34,463 bases of DNA, taken from positions 1 to 34,463 of IMG/VR virus record IMGVR_UViG_3300043398_000518; one strand, given 5' to 3'. The stretch's first letter is position 1; each line of letters opens with the position of its first letter. The notes under the pieces were generated by a model that saw nothing but the letters and a program-made list of their open reading frames with translations, did not search any database and was not told where the DNA came from. Below are positions 28,002-34,463 of this stretch, in pieces. The position numbers and the translations under genes are program-made. The stretch comes from a virus.

Positions 28002-30601
28002 TCTTGCTTACGCTTAAGAGCGGCTCGATCAAATCGTTTCAACGCGGAAACTAATGCTCCCGTGTTGTTGCCTGTTGCGGCTAACATGACTTGCCCGTAA
28101 TACTTGCGTAATGCTGGGCTTTGAACGATTTGATTCCACCATGCGGCTTGAGCTCCTAAACCACCGGTGACGGCTTTTGTTCCTAGGTAAACTCCCGGAT
28201 GGTGCATCAATGCAATCGCTTTCCCAATATCGCTTTCGGGCATGTAAAACTTGGTCGCTTTTGCCATCATTTTTTGCGCTTTGGCACCTTCCCGTGTCGC
28301 GGCATATGCTTTATCTGCGGCGCGGAATTGTTTCAAGAACTGTGGATTATGCTCTCCATACTCGGTAATTGTATTGTTCAAAGCGCCTGCGACATTGCTT
28401 AATAATTTTCGCGCGCCATGTTGCGTTTGCGGATCAGATATCAACGAGTTGACGTCGCGCCGTGCATTCAGAATTTCTTTCATTGCAATGTTCGGTTTGC
28501 CCAGTTTATTCAAGAGTTCTCGAATTGGACGCATGACGGCCTCTTTGTCAGGAGTCTTTACGCCAGGTAAAAGATTATTATATAATGATTGCAATGATGA
28601 CTTCAGATTTTTCGAGGCAACAAGTGCATTCTTTGGAACTGTTTTCTCGGCATTTTTGTACAACTCAGAAACAAATGCTTGCGCACCACCGGGATTGAAC
28701 ATTGACAATCCGGTCATCACTGCTAATCGTGTGGCTTCTCCTGCACCCTCGGAATCCAATAATTTTGTTACATACTCTTTGGCACCTTGACCGGCTGCTG
28801 CAATTCCTGCTTTTCCTGCAAGTTTTGTCACGCCGCCTTTGACGATTCCCCCTGGAGATGCCAAGGCCGCAAAGTTTTCGAAAAATTCATCCGCCACTCG
28901 TTCTTGATTGTTTCTTGGTTCAGTCGCTCCTCCCGTCCATTTATCCATTGTTTTTCGGATATCTGAGGAAGTGGGCAATGTTCCACGATTGTAATCTATA
29001 TTGGCTTCTTTCAATTTTGCCTGCTTTTCTGGAGGCAATTCTTCAACGCCCAAAACTTGGCGCAATAATGGCAACTCCTGGTTCGCCAGATATTCCGCTC
29101 CTGCAGAAATCCCAGAACCCAACAACGATTGCAAATTTCCCGGCATTCCAACTACGGTTTCGCCAATCCGACTAGCGGTACGTAATGCATTTCGTCCCAA
29201 ATATTTCGGCCAACTCTCTTGCTCATCTTCTGGCAAATAATATTCATCATCTACTTCATCGCGCCTTTCGACTGGCTGATTTGCTGTAGATTCAGATTGC
29301 TGTGGCGTAGATGGTTTTGTTGCACGTTCTTGTGCCAAATCCATTGGTGTCGGCGGTTGCTGAGGCGTGCGGGGTGCTGTGGTTTGTCGTGGACTGTTGA
29401 AAGACGGCGGATTTTGCTGTGCCATTGAGGAGTTATCCGCTGTTACCCCTGGCTCCTTTTTTTTGAGACGTAATCCGCGAGAAAACTTTTGTTGCAACTC
29501 CTGCAATGGCTCTTTCGTTTCTTCATTAACGAGTTGACGCACATTGCGTGGGGGGGCCCCTTTTCCTTGTCGTGCTTTTTCCAATGCATTGTATTTGAGT
29601 TCGGCTGCTTCTGCTAAGACTTCCATATTCCGGATGATTCTCAAGCGTCCTTCTTTTGTCTGCATCAATCTCGGCAAGGATTTTAAAAACATTGTAATTT
29701 CACTTTGCAAAATACGGCCAGGAAATATTTTGCTAATACCACCTAACATGTCGGCAGATATTTTTTCTACCTCTTCGTTATTTGCATTTCCTAAAACTTC
29801 GATTGGGATTCCTAAGGCATTTAATGTGGCCACCATTGTTGGGGTTGACAAATCTCCAGATAATGTGAGTTCTTTCAACCGCGCCAAGTTTGCACGTTGG
29901 CGAAACAATCCTTCGTATGAGTCTTCGATACCCTTTACGTATTCCGCATTTTCTTTGGCCAGGATCTTGTCATAATTTTTCTCGTATTCTGGACCAGCCA
30001 ACCCCATTACATGGCGGATTTCTGTGGTAGATGCGCCTGATGGAATTTCTTGGGGCCATTGACGATCGGGGAATTTCTTCTTCAGTTCGGGAAGAACAAA
30101 ATTTTTGTATAATTCGTTGGACGCTTCACCAGATTGCTTTACTTTTTCTTCATTGGCTTTGATGCGTTCTTGTGTGTTTTCTCGGGATGTCTTTTGCGCA
30201 AGCAAAGAACGCGCCGTCGTCGGAGACAATTGTTCCCACTCTTCTTGCGATAATGGTTGGCCGGCGGCATGCTTGGCAATTAACTGTTGCTCCATGCGAT
30301 CAAGATTCGCCTTTCCTTGGTTGGCGGATTGTTTGCCTCTGAGTTCTTCGAGATCCTGCTCACGCTTGAGCAATGCATTTGTATATGCCAATACGTTTTG
30401 TTGTGGCACACCGGATTTTAGCAGAGCAGACGACAGAGCGCCAAGTTGCGGTCCGATTGGCTCGTATAAGTTTAAATTGTTGAATGCTTTTGAAAATCCT
30501 TGCTGCTCATTTTGCGTACGCAACGATTCTCCCAGCGCTCCCAATCCGCCCGCCAATCCGCGTGCCCATGACGGCACATTGTCTTCTTGTAAAACGAACA
30601 T
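27968..30601 (-). CDS. Large ejection (internal virion) protein
   Basis: An 877-aa, mostly helical, Ala/Gln/Lys-rich protein. It has an N-terminal Gly/Ala segment (WARGLAGGLGALGESL), extended coiled-coil regions, a Pro/Gln/Thr-rich linker at about 395-450, a second helical half with Gly/Ala-rich amphipathic parts (about 560-640), and an acidic C-terminus. No lysozyme or protease motif is visible. Size, composition and place between the tail hub and the fibres match podovirus pilot/ejection proteins such as P22 gp16/gp20. The start at 30601 has GGGAGGGGG upstream. Confidence 0.72.
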   Translation of the reverse strand: MFVLQEDNVPSWARGLAGGLGALGESLRTQNEQQGFSKAFNNLNLYEPIGPQLGALSSALLKSGVPQQNVLAYTNALLKREQDLEELRGKQSANQGKANLDRMEQQLIAKHAAGQPLSQEEWEQLSPTTARSLLAQKTSRENTQERIKANEEKVKQSGEASNELYKNFVLPELKKKFPDRQWPQEIPSGASTTEIRHVMGLAGPEYEKNYDKILAKENAEYVKGIEDSYEGLFRQRANLARLKELTLSGDLSTPTMVATLNALGIPIEVLGNANNEEVEKISADMLGGISKIFPGRILQSEITMFLKSLPRLMQTKEGRLRIIRNMEVLAEAAELKYNALEKARQGKGAPPRNVRQLVNEETKEPLQELQQKFSRGLRLKKKEPGVTADNSSMAQQNPPSFNSPRQTTAPRTPQQPPTPMDLAQERATKPSTPQQSESTANQPVERRDEVDDEYYLPEDEQESWPKYLGRNALRTASRIGETVVGMPGNLQSLLGSGISAGAEYLANQELPLLRQVLGVEELPPEKQAKLKEANIDYNRGTLPTSSDIRKTMDKWTGGATEPRNNQERVADEFFENFAALASPGGIVKGGVTKLAGKAGIAAAGQGAKEYVTKLLDSEGAGEATRLAVMTGLSMFNPGGAQAFVSELYKNAEKTVPKNALVASKNLKSSLQSLYNNLLPGVKTPDKEAVMRPIRELLNKLGKPNIAMKEILNARRDVNSLISDPQTQHGARKLLSNVAGALNNTITEYGEHNPQFLKQFRAADKAYAATREGAKAQKMMAKATKFYMPESDIGKAIALMHHPGVYLGTKAVTGGLGAQAAWWNQIVQSPALRKYYGQVMLAATGNNTGALVSALKRFDRAALKRKQDQEFEFDFEED

Positions 30602-30619
30602 TTCCCCCTCCCAAATCGT

Positions 30620-31234
30620 TTACAGAAATGCCATCCCAAGGCCAACGGCAGGTCCAATCAATGAGCTCCAATCAAACCCGCTCTTCTGGTGGATGTATGG
30701 CTGAAATTGCTGGCCCATCACCAAATTTCCAAATGAGTTTAAAGCATTCTGTTGTCGATCCAATGCGTTGTTATACAATCCGCCGTACGCTGAACCTAGA
30801 TTCGTAGACAGATTGCTCGCCGCATTTGCCAAGGTTCGATTCAATGCAGAACTGCTGCCCGCATCCATATCCGCAAAACGTTGCTGGATCCCAGGAAGAA
30901 TGTTGTTGTTAAACGCACTCATGGCGGGATTCAAGTAACCTTTCTCGAAAATACTATTCAAAGTGTCTTGATTTACTGGCCCCAACATAGAAAGCAAACC
31001 TTGTAACGCCTGAGGACCGCCCATGTTGAGAGCAGAATTCACAAACGATTGTTGCTGCGGCGTTAAAAGAGAGATTTCCTTCAGTTTGCCTTTGGTTTTT
31101 CCTTGGGCAATACCTTGAGTCATTTGGGGTGTGATGTTTCCCAAACCTGTTTTGAGCTTGTCGCCCCATGAGCTTTGCGGTGCCGCAGTTGGCATGCCAC
31201 CAGCCCCACCACCTCCATTAAATGAACTTCCCAT
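30620..31234 (-). CDS. Small ejection-type virion protein
   Basis: A 204-aa protein with a Gly-rich start (MGSSFNGGGGAGG), helical Asn/Ala/Leu-rich middle (ILPGIQQRFADMDAGSSSAL, NAASNLSTNLGSAYGGLY), and a hydrophobic Gly-rich C-terminus (LIGPAVGLGMAFL). This pattern fits podovirus injection proteins like P22 gp7. The ATG at 31234 is preferred because GGAGG is six bases upstream; a GTG at 31240 would abut the site. It overlaps the GNAT gene by 17 bases and precedes the large ejection protein. Confidence 0.7.
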   Translation of the reverse strand: MGSSFNGGGGAGGMPTAAPQSSWGDKLKTGLGNITPQMTQGIAQGKTKGKLKEISLLTPQQQSFVNSALNMGGPQALQGLLSMLGPVNQDTLNSIFEKGYLNPAMSAFNNNILPGIQQRFADMDAGSSSALNRTLANAASNLSTNLGSAYGGLYNNALDRQQNALNSFGNLVMGQQFQPYIHQKSGFDWSSLIGPAVGLGMAFL

Positions 31235-31760
31235 CGTCACCCTCCTGAGACTGATATTCCATCAATACATGTTTGGATCGCTTGAATCCGAATCTTTCGT
31301 ATACGGAGGGTTGCGAGGTATACCACTGGATCGCTCCCAGCCCCATATTTTCTCGCACCGACGATACGAGATTTCTCACACACTCGATTGACTCACCGCG
31401 ATTCCACAACTGCGGGTCAATGCTGAAATTGTTTATCTGGATGTTGCTGGTCAATGGATCGATCACAAACCACAAAAACCCTTGGATTCCATCTTCTCCC
31501 GACAGCCCATATAGATGAGTCAACGGGTTAAAGACGCCAATGCCATTGTTCGCCAAACACAACTGATCAAGATATGAATAAAAGTTGTCAACATCATATT
31601 CTCTGTCTTTGAGTTGCTCCACCAGATATTTGGGAATGCCGTATGGGGTGGTCAATCGTATCCAACGAAATTGTTTGTCTGCTATGATGCATTCACGGGG
31701 ATCCGCTACGGAACATTGAACCACATCATTGTCAAACGGTTTGACATCACGCTTTTTCAT
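31218..31760 (-). CDS. GNAT-family acetyltransferase within the tail operon
   Basis: A 180-aa protein starting MKKRDVKPFDNDVV. It has the GNAT plan: strands with GIQGFLWFVIDP and NIQINNFSID, a helix with CVRNLVSSVRENMG and a closing IQWYTSQPSVYERFGFKRSK, the family's C-terminal YxxxGF element. It would transfer an acetyl group from acetyl-CoA to an unknown amine. The ATG overlaps the TGA of the preceding gene (ATGA). GNAT genes in phage structural operons are known, and substrates are generally undetermined; virion proteins or host targets are possible. The longer frame to 32030 is rejected. Confidence 0.8.
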   Translation of the reverse strand: MKKRDVKPFDNDVVQCSVADPRECIIADKQFRWIRLTTPYGIPKYLVEQLKDREYDVDNFYSYLDQLCLANNGIGVFNPLTHLYGLSGEDGIQGFLWFVIDPLTSNIQINNFSIDPQLWNRGESIECVRNLVSSVRENMGLGAIQWYTSQPSVYERFGFKRSKHVLMEYQSQEGDDGKFI

Positions 31761-32335
31761 GACTCCTGAACTCCAATATAACGCACATAACCCATCACCC
31801 TTCCGGAGGCGGCAACCGGCACATTTACCGACGTCGTTGCATCCCCCGATGCCCATATTTGAAGCTGATACGTTGAGGGAACGGCCGTACACGTTAAATA
31901 CGTTGTGCCCGCAGGAAACGCCAAATCCGATACCTGGATGACTCCGCAGAATGGAATCCCAGAAGCTTGAGTGACCTGGTATGGCAATTGTACGTACAAA
32001 TTCCCCACTGCACCAACTTGGACCGTCCATGTAATGTCAAACCAACATTCGGTCATGATACCGGTGCGTTGAGCAAAACCCACTTGGCTCGTATAGGTAA
32101 ATGTTCCAGCGGTTCCCGTGCCAGCCAATGTTGGCAGCCATCTGTATGAAACGGGATCGGTCGATCGTTTTTGCTGACCATTCACGGCAAGCGCAACCTG
32201 GGAATACATCGTTTTGAGTGATTCCAAAAAATCATTGGAATTTGATCCCGTGGCCGTATTCTTGGCCGTATTCCCCAAGGTGACCGTATTATCCTCAACA
32301 GCAGCTGGAAAATACCATTCGGTGGGTAACGTCAT
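31757..32335 (-). CDS. Virion structural protein, fibre/adaptor-like
   Basis: A 192-aa beta-rich protein starting MTLPTEWYFPAAVEDNTVT, with FLESLKTMYSQVALAVNG as a helix, then strands such as ECWFDITWTVQV, GNLYVQLPYQV and TYQLQIWASGDAT. The layout of a short helical start plus jelly-roll-like C-terminal half resembles small phage base or adhesion proteins. It is coupled by ATGA overlaps on both sides (tail hub upstream, GNAT downstream). Role inferred from position. Confidence 0.7.
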   Translation of the reverse strand: MTLPTEWYFPAAVEDNTVTLGNTAKNTATGSNSNDFLESLKTMYSQVALAVNGQQKRSTDPVSYRWLPTLAGTGTAGTFTYTSQVGFAQRTGIMTECWFDITWTVQVGAVGNLYVQLPYQVTQASGIPFCGVIQVSDLAFPAGTTYLTCTAVPSTYQLQIWASGDATTSVNVPVAASGRVMGYVRYIGVQES

Positions 32336-34434
32336 CCGATTGTCCTTGTGCCCAGAGGTTGGTAATACGGCTTAAAGCTGTCGATTATCCATGGCCGATC
32401 TTGGTCTTGGGAAATTCGTATACTGTGCTGATATCCGGTACCCCCTCCGTAAGCTCGCTTCCATACCTTGGTTCGGTAGAAGGGGTTTTTGTATACTGCT
32501 CCACCGTTTGTATAGGCACCGTACCCCGTTGCATCGATTCCATCGAGAGTAAAGAAATCCGCATCCACCACAGTGATTGTATACGGACCGTCGTTGACTT
32601 CCAGCATCCCGAATACGCCATAAATATAGATCACATTCCCGGTTGATAATCCATGATTAGGTGCGTTGATCGCACACGGATTCGTCTGCGTAGCACCCGC
32701 AATCAATGCCAATTGCACCAAATTTGGCAGGCAATTGATCGTCCGCGTAGCATACGGGTTGTCATCATTGTTTTTGAAAAATTCTATGGTCAAGATAGCA
32801 AGTTGATCGGTCGTGATGAAAATGTCCACATACCCAAGCCGTGATTCAATTCCTTGTTCACGCGTGGGAGCCCATGAAACCGTATGGATGGACACAGGAA
32901 TCGTGTCGCCATGGTCAGAATCGCCCGTATCCAAGATGTACACGACACCATTTCGGTCACCACCCATGAACCATTCAGAATCTTCGTACCAAAAATAATC
33001 CGTGAGGGTGTCTTCTCCGGCCTGAAGTAGATTGATATCCAAATCATTCGCTGCAGTGAAATCAGAAAGCCGATAATCAAATGGTGCCAACGCATAACCC
33101 AGAACGTTCATTGGCATCGTATACGTCGAATATGCACCCGTGTTTTCATCCAGAATCAATACTTTGTCTGCTTCATCGCTGGTTGAAGATGGATACAACA
33201 ACCACGATCGTTGTTGAGAAAACGAACGCAACCCAAACACCTTATCGAATTGGATGGGATTGATCTGGTTCTTGACAAACAGCTGGATTTTTTGATCTAC
33301 CCGTTCCGTTTGCGCAACAGATGTTGCGTAAATACCGCGTTGCCCAATCGAAACCGCTTGCTGGTTATAATTCAGCGAAGCCATCTTTCCATCGCACGCT
33401 GCAGTCGAAGAAATTCTCGACCAGCGAAACGGCAATAATGGGTCAGAAACGGGGGACAACAACCATACGCTGTCTGTGAAATAAACGATGAGGCCGTTCT
33501 GCAAAAGCTCCGCAGAAACGATTTGCTCTCCGGTTGGTGCATCGACATACCCTCCCCCTCCTGGTGAGTTTTCATTCCATTCGGCTGGGTTTTGGATTGC
33601 ACACCACCGTGCGCGTTGCGGATACGTTGACGCGCCCTCATACGTAAACAACGCAACGAGTCGCTGTCGCATCGCATATAACAGCTTGGCTCCGTTGAGA
33701 TTGTTGACTCCGTCGACGCTCGGCGTGATGGAGCTGGTCGTCGCGCTTGCCCCGTCATAGTAGCGAATCCCGTCCAGTCCAGCGGCATAGATCTTACCAT
33801 CCGTAAAGTACATTCTGTTGGCAAACCCACTCGCCTGCCAGTTGACGGTGGTAATGTATTGCGTATCACTGGCGGACATAATGTCGGCTGTGTCTAACGG
33901 CTCAAATCCTTGAATGATTGGGTTATATCTCGAGGCGCGAGTTTGATCGAAACAAAGCAATTCCTTGGTTCCATCACTCTCGATGTACTGATATAATCCC
34001 ATGATCCGATCGCCCGGATATGTCCCTAGAACGCCCGAGACAAACGCTCCAAAACCCGTCGTGTCCACGGGATCGCCATTCGAGTCCAACAAGTTGAAAT
34101 CGAATCCCACAAGATTGTCAACGGTATAAGGACCAACAGATAAATTAACGAAATTGCCGCCAGCCAAATAATGAAGAGTGACAGTTGTGCCATCCGATAT
34201 GCCTGTGACATCCGCCACCGTAATAACACCCGGCGACGCTGACGTGAAAGCCGTAATGGTTCGACCATGCACGTTGTCTGCCAGTTTCCGATAACCCGAT
34301 CGTTTGACCAATCGGCCGTGGTAAAAATGGGCATTGTCTACCTCAATAAATCCATCTGGAGGGGCCAGCCATGGAGCAATATCCAACACCAGACCGGTCG
34401 TAAATGGCGCAACCAGTTGTGGTGCATACGTCAT
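32332..34434 (-). CDS. Tail hub / packaged-DNA stabilisation-like protein (P22 gp10 or T7 gp12-like)
   Basis: A 700-aa tail-machine protein. The start (APQLVAPFTTGLVLDIAPWL followed by DNAHFYHGRLVKRSGYRKLA) matches tail-tube B/stabilisation proteins, whose middle is a beta-propeller-like domain; many Trp/Tyr strands in residues about 140-560 are consistent. FCCH-like beta modules lie at about 58-134 and 575-647. It follows the adaptor genes across the window junction, the position of gp10 in P22. ATGA overlaps both at its start and its end. Its first 409 bases are duplicated at the left end of the window. Confidence 0.75.
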   Translation of the reverse strand: MTYAPQLVAPFTTGLVLDIAPWLAPPDGFIEVDNAHFYHGRLVKRSGYRKLADNVHGRTITAFTSASPGVITVADVTGISDGTTVTLHYLAGGNFVNLSVGPYTVDNLVGFDFNLLDSNGDPVDTTGFGAFVSGVLGTYPGDRIMGLYQYIESDGTKELLCFDQTRASRYNPIIQGFEPLDTADIMSASDTQYITTVNWQASGFANRMYFTDGKIYAAGLDGIRYYDGASATTSSITPSVDGVNNLNGAKLLYAMRQRLVALFTYEGASTYPQRARWCAIQNPAEWNENSPGGGGYVDAPTGEQIVSAELLQNGLIVYFTDSVWLLSPVSDPLLPFRWSRISSTAACDGKMASLNYNQQAVSIGQRGIYATSVAQTERVDQKIQLFVKNQINPIQFDKVFGLRSFSQQRSWLLYPSSTSDEADKVLILDENTGAYSTYTMPMNVLGYALAPFDYRLSDFTAANDLDINLLQAGEDTLTDYFWYEDSEWFMGGDRNGVVYILDTGDSDHGDTIPVSIHTVSWAPTREQGIESRLGYVDIFITTDQLAILTIEFFKNNDDNPYATRTINCLPNLVQLALIAGATQTNPCAINAPNHGLSTGNVIYIYGVFGMLEVNDGPYTITVVDADFFTLDGIDATGYGAYTNGGAVYKNPFYRTKVWKRAYGGGTGYQHSIRISQDQDRPWIIDSFKPYYQPLGTRTIG

Positions 34435-34463
34435 GCGGAGAACCCTCCCACGATCGAAACAGA
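34026..34463. repeat. Right copy of terminal direct repeat (438 bp)
   Basis: Matches 1-438 with five substitutions, no gaps. It contains the first 409 bases of the tail-hub gene and the last 29 bases overlapping the preceding gene region. Confidence 0.95.

Noticed and set aside
31731-31747. Fourth copy of the dyad repeat (GTCAAACGGTTTGACAT)
   Set aside because: It lies within the coding start of the GNAT gene, lacks the gene-border context and differs in one arm; chance is sufficient.
31761-32030. 90-residue N-terminal extension of the GNAT gene
   Set aside because: It overlaps the upstream virion gene out of frame; the ATGA start at 31760 is the natural one.

Overview
The window is a tailed bacteriophage genome (podovirus-type gene set), apparently complete. 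Bases 1-438 recur at 34026-34463 in direct orientation with five substitutions, so the unit genome is about 34,025 bp and circular or terminally redundant. Hallmarks: large terminase, a P22-like portal, a scaffold, an N4-gp56-type major capsid protein, head-tail adaptors, ejection proteins and several receptor-binding proteins. No tail tape measure, sheath, integrase, DNA polymerase, tRNA or CRISPR array is visible.

Layout. The late genes form one nearly continuous minus-strand block that runs through the window junction: terL (11.5 kb), a set of small accessory genes (10.2-7.8 kb), portal, scaffold, capsid and adaptors (7.5-0.4 kb), then across the junction the tail hub (34.4-32.3 kb), a structural protein, a GNAT acetyltransferase, two ejection-type proteins and the fibre/spike genes (27.6-22.3 kb). 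Many late genes are coupled by ATGA or TAATG overlaps, and their ribosome binding sites are unusually G-rich. A candidate late promoter lies at 7777-7805.

The replication and control region is at 12.2-17.7 kb. A minus-strand operon carries a lambda-O-like initiator with eight iterons inside its own gene, a RusA-type resolvase, a small gene and a probable small terminase. A short noncoding region with promoters, a candidate small RNA and a terminator separates it from plus-strand genes. An XRE repressor faces a plus-strand early operon (44-aa gene, ERF annealing protein, YqaJ-type exonuclease). Initiator, ERF, exonuclease and RusA together imply iteron-driven initiation by host machinery plus recombination-dependent replication into concatemers for terminase.

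The accessory region at 18.6-21.4 kb is the most unusual. Seven plus-strand genes encode a coiled-coil protein with a hydrophobic C-terminus, a protein with a eukaryotic-type F-box, two tandem paralogues with C-terminal membrane anchors, and three more small membrane proteins. Two N-termini are Ser/Pro-rich and begin alike. F-box proteins are eukaryotic ubiquitin-ligase adaptors, known in bacteria mainly as secreted effectors of intracellular or amoeba-associated lineages (environmental Chlamydiae, Legionella, Amoebophilus). I infer a phage of such an intracellular bacterium carrying cargo directed at the eukaryotic cell. The host is not proven by the sequence. No endolysin is recognisable, so some of the small membrane proteins may instead be lysis proteins.
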